Positions 52,675-60,013 of a stretch of 64,000 nucleotides of DNA are shown piece after piece. The notes below the pieces were generated by a model. It searched no databases, was not told the origin of the DNA, and worked only from the letters and a program-made list of their open reading frames with translations. Both the position numbers and the translations under genes were made by a program. Origin of the DNA: Candidatus Sulfuritelmatomonas gaucii (lineage in GTDB: Bacteria > Acidobacteriota > Terriglobia > Terriglobales > Acidobacteriaceae); assembly GCA_900290245.1 (NCBI GenBank), contig OKRB01000080.1:1-64000 (forward strand). The letters run 5' to 3'. Each line of letters begins with the position of its first letter. The first letter of the stretch is position 1.

Positions 52675-54102
52675 ATGCAGAAACCTGCACGCGTTGCCAT
52701 TGATTTAGGCGCAGAGAGCTGCCGCGTTTCACTGCTTCGCTGGATCGACGAAAAGCCATCAGTCGAAGTCATCCATCGCATTCCCAATGGGCCCGTGCAT
52801 CGCGGCGATGCGCTGTATTGGGCGCTCGGCGAGATCCTTGCCGGACTTGAAGAAGGCTTGCGCAAGGCGGCCGCGGCCGCGCCCGAAGGCATCGCTTCGA
52901 TCGGTGCGGATAGTTGGTCGGTGGACTATGTGCGCCTCGGGCCGGACGGCAAGATGCTGCGCGAGCCCTTCTGTTATCGCGACGAGCGCACGTCGGCGAG
53001 CAAAGAAGCCGCGGACCGCATCATCTCTTCCTTCGACATTTATCAGCGCACGGGCGCATATCCGCTCAAGCTCAACACGGTGTATCAACTGCTGGCCGAT
53101 CCGGCCGCGAACATCGATGCGCGGGCACCGTGGGTCATGTTTCCCGAGTTTGTGCTGTATTGGCTGAGCGGGCGGCACGTAGCCGAATACACGAATGCGA
53201 GTCACACGGGACTCGTGAATCTGAAGACCGGCAACTGGGATGCGGAGCTTTTCGCGATGCTGGGGCTGGCGCTGGAAGCGGCGCCGCCGCTGGTTCCCAC
53301 GGGGACGGTGCTGGGTCCGCTACAGGGTCCGTTGATGAAGCTGCCCGCGTTTCGCAACACGCAGATCATTGCTCCGGCAACCCACGACACCGCCAGCGCG
53401 ATTGCGGGGATTCCCGGTGACCTGAGCGCGGCGGCGTATATCAGCTCCGGCACATGGTCGCTGGTGGGCACCATTACGCAAACGCCGGTGACCACGCAAC
53501 ATGCGTTTGACGCGGGCTATACCAATATCGGCGCGGCCGGCGGCGGGCTGCTGTTTCACTCGCTCATCAACAGCATGTGGCTGCTCAAGCAGTGCATGGA
53601 CGCGTGGGCGGCACAGGGGCGCGTTTGGCCAATCGACAAACTCGTCCAGGAGGCTGCTGCGTGCAAAGCTGCGGGCGGCGTGCTCGACATGGATGCCGAA
53701 ACGCTGATGCTCGACTCCGACATGCCGCAGCGCATCAACAAAGAACTGACGCGGCTGGGCTACGATGCGATTCCCGATGTCGCGGGCAACGAGCCGATCT
53801 TTGCGCGGACGATCTTTGAGAGCCTGGCGCTCCGGTACGCATCGGCGCTGGCGAATCTCGAAAAGATGCTGGGCCGCAAACTGGAGCGCATCCACATGAT
53901 CGGCGGGGCCACGCGCAATAAGCTGCTGATCGAGCTTACGGAGCGGGAGACCGGGCTAAAAGTGGAGATCGGCGAAACCGAGAGCTCGACTGTTGGTAAC
54001 CTCGCAGCGCAGCTTGCGGCGAGCGAAGCCGGCGGCAGGCGCGTGACACAGAGCGCGATTCGCGAATGGGCGAAACGGCTGTGCCAGGACAAAGCCTGCT
54101 AG
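52675..54102 (+). CDS. rhaB: Rhamnulokinase
   Basis: 475 residues of FGGY kinase fold: RVAIDLGAESCRVSLLRW as the phosphate-binding loop, GADSWSVDYVRLGPDGKML, CYRDERT, FPEFVLYWLSGRHVAEYTNASHTGLVN (split here: FPEFVLYWLSG, EYTNASHTGLVN), PATHDTASAIAGIPG with the catalytic Asp, YISSGTWSLVG, and IHMIGGATRNKLLIEL. The order and the residues match RhaB, which phosphorylates L-rhamnulose at C1. It is adjacent to rhaD and 12 bp before the AlkD-like gene. Length equals that of typical rhamnulokinases. Confidence 0.93.
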   Translation: MQKPARVAIDLGAESCRVSLLRWIDEKPSVEVIHRIPNGPVHRGDALYWALGEILAGLEEGLRKAAAAAPEGIASIGADSWSVDYVRLGPDGKMLREPFCYRDERTSASKEAADRIISSFDIYQRTGAYPLKLNTVYQLLADPAANIDARAPWVMFPEFVLYWLSGRHVAEYTNASHTGLVNLKTGNWDAELFAMLGLALEAAPPLVPTGTVLGPLQGPLMKLPAFRNTQIIAPATHDTASAIAGIPGDLSAAAYISSGTWSLVGTITQTPVTTQHAFDAGYTNIGAAGGGLLFHSLINSMWLLKQCMDAWAAQGRVWPIDKLVQEAAACKAAGGVLDMDAETLMLDSDMPQRINKELTRLGYDAIPDVAGNEPIFARTIFESLALRYASALANLEKMLGRKLERIHMIGGATRNKLLIELTERETGLKVEIGETESSTVGNLAAQLAASEAGGRRVTQSAIREWAKRLCQDKAC

Positions 54103-54114
54103 GGCAGGTACGCC

Positions 54115-54882
54115 ATGCGCAAGACAAGCTCCAAACAAAAAATTGCAAAGTTTCATCGAGCGGTGCGCGACGCGCTGCTGCCGCTGAAGAATCCGGAGCG
54201 CGCTGCGGCGATGCGCGCCTACGTGCGCGATCAGTTTGAGTACCTTGGCGCGGGAACGACGGAGCGGCGCGCAGCGGTTACGCCGCTGATTCGGGCGTTC
54301 AAGCCAGTGGACGCCGAAGGGATGCGCGCAGCGGTCGAGGGATTGTGGGCCATGCGCGAGCGCGAGTTTCTCTATTGCGCGGCAGAGCTGCTGGCGCGCT
54401 ACCAGGCAGCACTGAGCCTCGACGATCTGCCGTGGTTACTCTCGCTGGCGCAGCAGAAATCGTGGTGGGACTCAGTGGACAGCCTGGTGAAGACGGTGGG
54501 CAAGATTGTGCAGCGCTCGACCTTGAAGGGCGCGCGGGCGATGGACGCAGCGGTCAGGCATAAAAACTTCTGGGTGCGGCGGATTGCGATGCTCCACCAG
54601 TTAGGTTGGCGTGCTGAATGCGACACTGAACGGCTGTTCCGCTACGCCGAACTGCTCGCCGTGGAGAAGGAGTTCTTCATCCGCAAGGCGATCGGATGGG
54701 CGCTACGCGATTATGCGTGGCACGACTGGAGCGTGGTAGAGAAGTTCCTGAGCACGAGCGGCGCGCAGTTTTCGGGGCTTACGGTTCGCGAGGCGAGGAA
54801 GAATTTTGAGGCTCTGCGCGGAAGTTCTTCTGCGACCAAGTTGAGGAATAATCGGAACCAATCATCGGCGCGGCGCGTATGA
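54115..54882 (+). CDS. AlkD-like DNA alkylation repair protein
   Basis: 255 residues, GGGCAGG 6 nt before ATG. All-helical HEAT-like repeat protein with AlkD landmarks: AMRAYVRDQFEYLG, RAAVTPLIRAF, REREFLYCAAELLARY, KSWWDSVDSLVKTVG (the W-D-x-V-D motif that contacts the lesion in AlkD), NFWVRRIAMLHQLGWR, EFFIRKAIGWALRDYAWHD. AlkD glycosylases excise N3- and N7-alkyl purines. It is transcribed together with rhaB by position, but a functional link to sugar use is not evident. The C-terminal 25 residues are basic and not conserved in appearance. Confidence 0.88.
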   Translation: MRKTSSKQKIAKFHRAVRDALLPLKNPERAAAMRAYVRDQFEYLGAGTTERRAAVTPLIRAFKPVDAEGMRAAVEGLWAMREREFLYCAAELLARYQAALSLDDLPWLLSLAQQKSWWDSVDSLVKTVGKIVQRSTLKGARAMDAAVRHKNFWVRRIAMLHQLGWRAECDTERLFRYAELLAVEKEFFIRKAIGWALRDYAWHDWSVVEKFLSTSGAQFSGLTVREARKNFEALRGSSSATKLRNNRNQSSARRV

Positions 54883-54927
54883 CCCTTCAGAGCGCCTGGC
54901 CACGGTGTGCACGGCCTCGGAGGACGT

Positions 54928-55296
54928 ATGAAGCGGATTACGATTGCTACTCTGTTCGGTGTGGTAGCCGGCGCGTTGTGCGCAACCATTTCATTCTCTG
55001 CCGGCATTTTGAGTTTTTCTGCCGTCAATCTCTTGTGGATCCTGCTGAACTGGGCGGTAATGGGCTTCGCCATCGGCATCAGCGGGCTCAGATTCCACTG
55101 GGCGTGGCATGGCGTCGTGATGGGACTGGCGGTGGGTTCGATCTTTTCCTATTTTCTTTACATGCACGGGATGAAGATGGCGCCGTACACCATGATCGGC
55201 AATGCGATTTTCGGGTTGATGATCGAGTTCTTCACGACGGTGGTGTTCAAGGCGCCTGCAAAACCAGACAGCGTGGCGCGAGTGGCCGCGGCGTAG
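54928..55296 (+). CDS. Small four-helix membrane protein of unknown function
   Basis: 122 residues from ATG 54928 with GGAGG 4 nt upstream. Four hydrophobic segments: TIATLFGVVAGALCATISF, LLWILLNWAVMGFAIGIS, GVVMGLAVGSIFSYFLYM and MIGNAIFGLMIEFFTTVV. No charged catalytic motif or cysteine pair stands out, and I do not recognise the family. It lies 45 bp after the AlkD-like gene. Less GC-rich codons in its middle are explained by the hydrophobic residues. Function cannot be inferred. Confidence 0.7.
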   Translation: MKRITIATLFGVVAGALCATISFSAGILSFSAVNLLWILLNWAVMGFAIGISGLRFHWAWHGVVMGLAVGSIFSYFLYMHGMKMAPYTMIGNAIFGLMIEFFTTVVFKAPAKPDSVARVAAA

Positions 55297-55334
55297 CTCT
55301 GGCCGACAGCTTTGGTCTGGGCCTGCCGCTGCGC

Positions 55335-55364
55335 TTGACTTTGCGCCGCCTTTCGCCGTAATTT
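55335..55364 (+). promoter_or_regulatory. Promoter-like boxes before the structured RNA
   Basis: TTGACT (55335-55340), an 18-bp spacer, then TAATTT (55359-55364); shifting by one base gives 17 bp and GTAATT. Among the better sigma-70-like matches I saw in this window. The start of transcription would be near 55371. Confidence 0.5.
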
Positions 55365-55397
55365 GTCCTTACACGGGAAAGGAGGTTGATCCAGCCT

Positions 55398-55448
55398 ATG
55401 AGCAAAGATGGTTCGAGTTGTAACTTACGTGAGGTGACTGAGGCCTAG
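55398..55448 (+). CDS. 16-residue putative leader peptide
   Basis: ATG to TAG, peptide MSKDGSSCNLREVTEA. It is preceded by AAAGGAGGTTGATCCAGCC (55378-55396), which is the reverse complement of a typical 16S rRNA 3' end with one extra T. Codons 9-13 overlap helix A and codons 13-17 overlap helix B, so a translating ribosome would open both. A second in-frame ATG at 55497 would give MALALAAARWP, with its GGAGG hidden in the hairpin loop region. Confidence 0.35.
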   Translation: MSKDGSSCNLREVTEA

Positions 55449-55557
55449 GGCATCGCGCCCAAGACTCAGGTAAGTCCAGGCGGAGGGTTCTCCGTCATGG
55501 CTCTGGCACTCGCGGCAGCGCGATGGCCTTAGTCCAATCCCAACAGATCACCGGCAG

Positions 55558-55595
55558 CGGCCTGGGAACGCGAGTTCCCGGGCCGTTGTTGCTTT
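55558..55595 (+). terminator. Intrinsic terminator with GCGA tetraloop
   Basis: CGGCCTGGGAAC and GTTCCCGGGCCG form a 12-bp stem (one T-G wobble) closed by a GCGA loop, followed by TTGTTGCTTT. The best intrinsic terminator I saw in the window. It ends the structured RNA or attenuates the DinB gene. Confidence 0.75.
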
Positions 55596-55621
55596 GAAGG
55601 CAGGGTGCAAAGGACGATTCG

Positions 55622-55644
55622 CCACCCAAGCGGAGCTTGGATGG
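55622..55644. repeat. REP-like palindrome before the DinB gene
   Basis: CCACCCAAGC and GCTTGGATGG pair around a GGA loop (one mismatch), followed by GTCACCCGG. Same framing as the elements at 25686 and 51604. Confidence 0.6.
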
Positions 55645-55679
55645 GTCACCCGGCAAGGGAACGAGGAAGCGAGAAGACA

Positions 55680-56225
55680 ATGGAGCAGAAACTGGAGCAT
55701 ACAATTGCGCTGCTGGCGCGAACGCCTGCCACGCTGGATGCGCTGTTGCGCGATTTGCCGGAAGCATGGACGTTAAGCAACGAAGGCGGCAGCACATGGA
55801 GCCCCTGCGTGGTTGTGGCGCACCTGATTCAAGGCGAGCACCAGGACTGGCTGCCGCGCGCGAGGATGATTCTAGATTCGGGCGAGACGCGGGAGCTTGT
55901 TCCGTTCGAGCGCGAGGGGCACGTGCGCTATGGGCAAGGCAAGACACTGGCGCAGTTGCTGGACGAGTTTGCCTTGCTGCGGAGAGACAACCTAGACGAG
56001 CTGCGCGAATTGAATCTAACGACGGAGGATATGAAGCGCCGCGGGCGGCACCCGTCGTTCGGCAGCGTGACGCTGTCGGAGCTATTGGCCACGTGGGCTG
56101 CGCACGATTTGACGCATTTGCACCAGATTTCGCGAATCATGGCTTACCAATATCGCGAGGCCGTGGGCCCGTGGACGCGATTCCTGGGCGTGATGCAGTG
56201 CGCGGGGCACAGCGAGGCGGCGTAA
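55680..56225 (+). CDS. DinB/YfiT-like four-helix protein
   Basis: 181 residues from ATG 55680; the frame is open 25 codons upstream through a REP element, which is unlikely to be coding. The DinB fold is suggested by LEHTIALLARTPATLDALLRDLP, WSPCVVVAHLIQGEHQDWLPR with the first metal His, LLDEFALLRRDNLDELREL, FGSVTLSELLATWAAHDLTHLHQI with HDxxHxxQ metal ligands. DinB/YfiT proteins include thiol-dependent transferases and hydrolases binding Ni or Zn. The exact activity is unknown. AGGAAGCG lies about 9 nt upstream. Its transcript may pass through the terminator at 55558-55595. Confidence 0.82.
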   Translation: MEQKLEHTIALLARTPATLDALLRDLPEAWTLSNEGGSTWSPCVVVAHLIQGEHQDWLPRARMILDSGETRELVPFEREGHVRYGQGKTLAQLLDEFALLRRDNLDELRELNLTTEDMKRRGRHPSFGSVTLSELLATWAAHDLTHLHQISRIMAYQYREAVGPWTRFLGVMQCAGHSEAA

Positions 56226-56229
56226 GAGC

Positions 56230-56262
56230 GGGGACCAGGGGCCAGGGATTAGGGATTAGAAA
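56230..56262. repeat. GGGACCA/GGGATTA repeat
   Basis: GGGGACCAGGGGCCAGGGATTAGGGATTAG, mostly period 7, after the DinB stop. Confidence 0.65.
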
Positions 56263-56374
56263 GAGTTGCGACATCCGCGCTTTGAAAGGGAACGGGTCAG
56301 CAGTGAGGCAAGAGCGGCCAGCCAGGGTGCGCGCCGGCCGCGGGTCCGCAATGATGCCGTAGAATCCTCATAGA

Positions 56375-56845
56375 ATGAAGTGCCCATATTGTGGATTCGC
56401 GCAGGACCGTGTGGTGGACTCGCGCGAGAGCAAAGAGGCCGACTCGATCCGGCGGCGGCGAGAGTGCGAGCGCTGCAACCGGCGCTTCACCACCTACGAA
56501 CGCATCGACGAGATTCCCTACATGGTGGTGAAAAAAGACGGCCGGCGCGAGCGCTTTGACCGGCAAAAAATACTCAACGGCCTGCTGCGGGCGTGCGAAA
56601 AGCGCCCGGTTTCGTCGGTGCAGCTGGAGCAAATTGTGGATGCGACGGAGAGCTTTCTCATTGATGCGCCCGAGCGCGAGCGCACGACGGCCGAGGTGGG
56701 CGAACTGATCATGCAGGAGCTGAAGAAGCTGGACACGGTGGCTTACATCCGCTTTGCGAGCGTGTATCGGGACTTCAAGGATGTGCGCGAGTTCAAGGAA
56801 GAGCTGGAGGGGCTCCTGGGGAGCCATGGGAAAAAGAAAAGCTAG
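56375..56845 (+). CDS. nrdR: Transcriptional repressor NrdR
   Basis: 156 residues, standard length. Zinc ribbon [17 protein letters not shown]...[13 protein letters not shown], then the ATP-cone domain ([13 protein letters not shown]-like: [60 protein letters not shown] split for length). NrdR binds NrdR boxes before ribonucleotide reductase genes when loaded with ATP/dATP and represses them. No nrd gene is in the window. The C-terminus ends in a basic KKKS. Downstream is an unusual inverted pair of TTAGCT arrays. Confidence 0.96.
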   Translation: MKCPYCGFAQDRVVDSRESKEADSIRRRRECERCNRRFTTYERIDEIPYMVVKKDGRRERFDRQKILNGLLRACEKRPVSSVQLEQIVDATESFLIDAPERERTTAEVGELIMQELKKLDTVAYIRFASVYRDFKDVREFKEELEGLLGSHGKKKS

Positions 56846-56847
56846 CC

Positions 56848-56876
56848 TTTAGCTTTTAGCTGTTAGCTCTTAGCTT
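56848..56876. repeat. TTAGCTN heptad array (left arm)
   Basis: TTAGCTT, TTAGCTG, TTAGCTC, TTAGCTT in tandem, three bases after the nrdR stop. Inverted partner at 56965-56999. Confidence 0.8.
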
Positions 56877-56964
56877 CATTCGCGCTGGGCGGGAGGCATC
56901 GGCAAAGTTGAAGAAGAGAGAGCGCAGGCAAGAAGGCTGGGAAGAGTTTGATGGGCTAACGGCA

Positions 56965-56999
56965 AATAGCTAAAAGCTAAGAGCTAAAAACTAAAAGCC
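56965..56999. repeat. AGCTAAN heptad array (right arm, inverted)
   Basis: AGCTAAA, AGCTAAG, AGCTAAA, AACTAAA, reverse complement of the array at 56848-56876, ending just before the NAD-IDH start. The pair could fold into a long hairpin. Confidence 0.8.
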
Positions 57000-57009
57000 A
57001 GGAGCTTGA

Positions 57010-58020
57010 ATGACCGAACGCAAAACTCATAAAGTAACGCTGATCCCGGGCGACGGTATCGGGCCTGAAGTCACGCATGCGGTGGTGCGCATTCTTGAGG
57101 CTACCGGCGTGAAGTTTGAGTGGGAGCGCTACGCCGCCGGAGCGGAGGCGTTCGAGATTCATGGCGAGTACATTCCCGCGGCGCTGTATGCGTCGATCGA
57201 GCGCAACCGCGTGGCGCTCAAAGGGCCGGTCACGACGCCCATCGGCGGAGGCTTCAAAAGCATCAACGTTACGCTGCGCAAGAAGTTCGATCTGTTCGCG
57301 AACCTGCGGCCGATTCGCAACCTGCCCGGGCTCGATACCAAGTATCCAGGCGTGGACCTGGTGATTGTCCGCGAAAACACTGAGGGCGAATACGTGGGGC
57401 TGGAGCACGAAGTGGTTCCCGGCGTGGTCGAGAGCATCAAGGTGATCACGGAAAAAGGATCGACGCGGATTGCGCGGTTTGCGTTTGAGTACGCGCGTAA
57501 GCACAGGCGCAAGAAGGTCCACTCGATTCACAAGGCCAACATCATGAAGCTGTCGGATGGGCTGTTCCTGGAGTGCGCGCGGAAGGTGGCCGAGGAGTTT
57601 CACGATATTACTTACGGCGAGCACCTGATTGACAACACCTGCATGCAACTGGTGATGAATCCCTTCCAGTACGACACGCTGCTGCTGGAGAACTTGTACG
57701 GCGATATTGTGAGCGATTTGTGTGCAGGGCTCGTGGGCGGGCTGGGACTGGCGCCGGGCGCGAACCTGGGCGTGGAGTGCGCGATCTTCGAGGCGGTTCA
57801 CGGATCGGCGCCCGATATTGCGGGCAAGGACCTGGCGAATCCAACGGCGCTGCTGCAGTCGGCGATTTTGATGCTGCGGCACCTGGATGAAGACGCCGCG
57901 GCCGACAAGGCGCATAAGGCGCTGGAGACCGTGTATGCCGAGCGGAAGACGCTGACGCGCGACGTGGGCGGATCGGCAGGGACGACGCAGTTCACCGATG
58001 CAGTGCTGAAAGCGTTGTAA
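57010..58020 (+). CDS. NAD-dependent isocitrate dehydrogenase
   Basis: 336 residues. Beta-decarboxylating dehydrogenase with VTLIPGDGIGPEVTHAVVRIL, TTPIGGGFKSINVTLRKKF, LFANLRPIRNLPG, VIVRENTEGEYVGLEHEVV (the text of NAD-IDH, where isopropylmalate dehydrogenase has RELTGG), KVHSIHKANIMKLSDG, NPFQYDTLLLENLYGDIVSDL, and FEAVHGSAPDIAGKDLANPTAL (split: FEAVHGSAPDIAGK, LANPTALLQS). It oxidises isocitrate to 2-oxoglutarate with NAD in the TCA cycle. Length fits the IDH3-like class. A role as homoisocitrate or isopropylmalate dehydrogenase is less likely. Monocistronic. Confidence 0.9.
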   Translation: MTERKTHKVTLIPGDGIGPEVTHAVVRILEATGVKFEWERYAAGAEAFEIHGEYIPAALYASIERNRVALKGPVTTPIGGGFKSINVTLRKKFDLFANLRPIRNLPGLDTKYPGVDLVIVRENTEGEYVGLEHEVVPGVVESIKVITEKGSTRIARFAFEYARKHRRKKVHSIHKANIMKLSDGLFLECARKVAEEFHDITYGEHLIDNTCMQLVMNPFQYDTLLLENLYGDIVSDLCAGLVGGLGLAPGANLGVECAIFEAVHGSAPDIAGKDLANPTALLQSAILMLRHLDEDAAADKAHKALETVYAERKTLTRDVGGSAGTTQFTDAVLKAL

Positions 58021-58023
58021 GGC

Positions 58024-58052
58024 AGGGAACAGGGAACAGGGAACAGAGAATA
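58024..58052. repeat. GGGAACA heptad array
   Basis: AGGGAAC repeated three times plus AGAGAATA right after the isocitrate dehydrogenase stop. Confidence 0.75.
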
Positions 58053-58139
58053 AGAAGGCTTCCCCGGCTCGTTCGCGCTTTCCAGTTTTTTGTGCTAAGC
58101 GGCTTCGGCTCCTTACGGATGCTGCAGGACGCCTTGGTG

Positions 58140-58916
58140 TCAAGCTGTGACGTCGAGCTTCCGCAAAACTGAGGCGACTCCGATGACAGAGCCCGAGTCT
58201 TTATCCAGAATGGGCGAGGTGCTCATCTCGACTCTGACTTCCTGTCGGCCGCGAGTGAGCAACGTGGCGATGCCCGTGCAATGCCTCTCAATGGCTATGC
58301 GCCGGTCGAGCGGAGGTCCGTCTTTCGATTCATAGGCGACGATGGGGATGACTTCTTCAATGATTCTTTCGGTCAAGTCCTGAGCAGTCCAGCCGAACAT
58401 CTCTTCGGTAGCGTGATTGACTGACCGCACAAAACCCAGAGGATCCGTCAGAACGATGGCATCGGCCAGCGAGGCAAACGCATTCTCGAACCATTTCAAC
58501 GCAAGGCGTGTCTCGTCGAGTTGCTTCCTCGCATCGGTCACGTCCACAAAAACCATGCGCATTCCCGCAGGATTTCCGTCGGCGTCGCGAATGAAACTGC
58601 GATGCATCTGGTAGGTGCGGAAGCTGCCGGAGCGGTCAAAGATGTTGCGCGTGATGACCGGCGGATCGTCGCCTGACGCCATCTGGGAGAGGAAGGCGGC
58701 AGAGCTGAAGTTTTTCTCGCCGCAGGCCATCAGATCCCAGCCGCTTTTGCCGATCAAATCGCCTTGCCCGGGGTGGTTCAGGGCAAGGGCAGCGCGGTTG
58801 GCGCGAATGATGATGCCGCGAGCGTCGATCTCGGCGTAAGGCAGAGGCAACGCGTCGATATCCAGGTTGCTTGTGGCTACTGCCGTTGCGGGCGCGATTA
58901 CAAGAGTTCCGTTCAT
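58140..58916 (-). CDS. Two-PAS-domain sensory protein without output domain
   Basis: 258 residues. First PAS about 22-130 (LPLPYAEIDARGIIIRANRAAL, GKSGWDLMACGEK, MRMVFVDVTDARKQLDE) and second about 140-255 (FASLADAIVLTDPLGFVRSVN, EMFGWTAQDLTERII, EVRVEMSTSPILDKDSGSVIGVASVL). No kinase, GGDEF or other effector follows. Its ATG overlaps the stop of the degenerate-GGDEF gene (ATGA, 58913-58916), so the two proteins are made together and may form one sensor-effector complex. The ligand is unknown; nothing indicates haem or flavin binding beyond the general fold. Confidence 0.8.
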   Translation of the reverse strand: MNGTLVIAPATAVATSNLDIDALPLPYAEIDARGIIIRANRAALALNHPGQGDLIGKSGWDLMACGEKNFSSAAFLSQMASGDDPPVITRNIFDRSGSFRTYQMHRSFIRDADGNPAGMRMVFVDVTDARKQLDETRLALKWFENAFASLADAIVLTDPLGFVRSVNHATEEMFGWTAQDLTERIIEEVIPIVAYESKDGPPLDRRIAIERHCTGIATLLTRGRQEVRVEMSTSPILDKDSGSVIGVASVLRKLDVTA

Positions 58917-59884
58917 TGCGTTTTCCCAGGCGTTGTGAGCAAGGTGATTTTGTAAAGATCGTCGGCAGACTGCAACTGCTCGATGGGAGTGATGTCGAAA
59001 GTGATGGGAATGCGCAGCATTGTGGAGCGGCCTCCGATGTTGACGCTGGCTTTACGGTTCTGCATGGCGATCCGTTCCAGTTCAGCTGTGAGGATTTGCT
59101 CGTTGGCGCGGCCCTGCAGTATGGCGAGCAGGGAAGAGTCGCTCCAGTGATAGATGGCATCGTCGGAGTGGAGGCTTTGGGTGAGGAAAGCGGCAACGGC
59201 CATCAGGCAGTCCTCGACCGCTTCAGCGCCAAAGCGCTGGTTGATCATATTGAGGCAACTGAGGCGGAAGAGGACGATGAAGCCTTTGCCGCCGCCCTCT
59301 ATGAGCCCCTTCAGGTGTTCAATGGCGGAGCCCCCGCCGCGCGGGCCGGCAGCGTTGTCGTTGGCGGTGGAGTGGTCAGCGGCGCGGAGCGGCGATGCCT
59401 CGGCGGGAGCGGAGCCGGCTCCGGACGGATGCAGGAACTGTTCCATCTGGCGGCGATAGTCTTCGATGCCGGCGGCCGAGGCCACACCGGCGATCTTGTG
59501 CAGCAGGGATACGGCGTTGGAGGCCGAATGATCGATGCCCAGTGATTTCAGCAGTTCAGTAAAGAGAAACACGACCAGCGTGCGCGATTCGATGGTGCGG
59601 TTATGCAACTCCGCCTCGGATCGATTGCGATAGTTCTCGAACTCATGCAGGACACCGCGAATCTGCGCCAGCTTTTCTCCGTCGGGCAGCCGGTCGGGCA
59701 GTTGCAGCGCCAGCGTGGCCACTTGGCCGCGGAATTCTTTGTAGAGTTGATCATCGACCTCGGGAACAGCAAGAGCAGCGCCTTCGACCAGCAACGTGAG
59801 GAAGCGCTCCGGATTGGGAGACGCGGCCTCGTTGTTGTCAGTCGGGTGCGTCGGGCCCCGCGAGGTGATCTGGCGCAGGTTCAT
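58913..59884 (-). CDS. Signalling protein with degenerate GGDEF-like domain
   Basis: 323 residues. The first half is helical (LDQLYKEFRGQVATLALQL-like, FENYRNRSEAELHNRT, GIDHSASNAVSLLHKIAG). The C-terminal third resembles a GGDEF fold in spacing (IVLFRLSCLNMINQRFGAEAVEDCLMAVAAFL, then AIYHWSDSSLLAILQGRANEQIL), but the signature RxGGDEF is replaced by HWSDSSLL, so diguanylate cyclase activity is not expected. It may be a receptor or a scaffold. A Gly/Asn-rich linker joins the halves. Translationally coupled to the PAS protein gene. Confidence 0.72.
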   Translation of the reverse strand: MNLRQITSRGPTHPTDNNEAASPNPERFLTLLVEGAALAVPEVDDQLYKEFRGQVATLALQLPDRLPDGEKLAQIRGVLHEFENYRNRSEAELHNRTIESRTLVVFLFTELLKSLGIDHSASNAVSLLHKIAGVASAAGIEDYRRQMEQFLHPSGAGSAPAEASPLRAADHSTANDNAAGPRGGGSAIEHLKGLIEGGGKGFIVLFRLSCLNMINQRFGAEAVEDCLMAVAAFLTQSLHSDDAIYHWSDSSLLAILQGRANEQILTAELERIAMQNRKASVNIGGRSTMLRIPITFDITPIEQLQSADDLYKITLLTTPGKTQ

Positions 59885-60013
59885 CCGAAGATGCTCCTGA
59901 CCGCGTTTATCGGCCGGGATGTGTGGGCCTTTAGGCCCTGCCGATCGATGCCGTGCCGCTCCCGGCTACCGCGCGTCAACATATCCTTTAGTACACTGGA
60001 GAAGTACAAGGCC

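Larger units (their letters stand above)
55371..55595 (+). ncRNA. Unassigned structured RNA with leader-peptide-like ORF
   Basis: About 225 nt between a promoter-like pair and an intrinsic terminator. Visible structure: helix A pairs 55423-55433 (ACTTACGTGAG) with 55465-55475 (CTCAGGTAAGT), 10 of 11 bases. Helix B pairs 55436-55445 with 55525-55534 (10 bp, one G-U) and, after a 6-nt bulge, 55452-55458 with 55518-55524 (7 bp, ATCGCGC/GCGCGAT). The arms interleave, so A and B form a pseudoknot or exclude each other. Inside B is a hairpin CGGAG-GGTT-CTCCG (55481-55494). A 16-codon ORF covers the 5' arms of both helices. It may be a free small RNA or an attenuator for the DinB gene 85 bp downstream. 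I could not match it to cobalamin, SAM, c-di-GMP, ydaO, glycine, tmRNA, SRP, RNase P or 6S patterns. Confidence 0.5.

Noticed and set aside
55398-55532. 44-codon gene read through TAG at 55446
   Set aside because: Would need UAG readthrough; the segment is better explained by paired RNA arms. Kept as a possibility in the RNA entry but not called.
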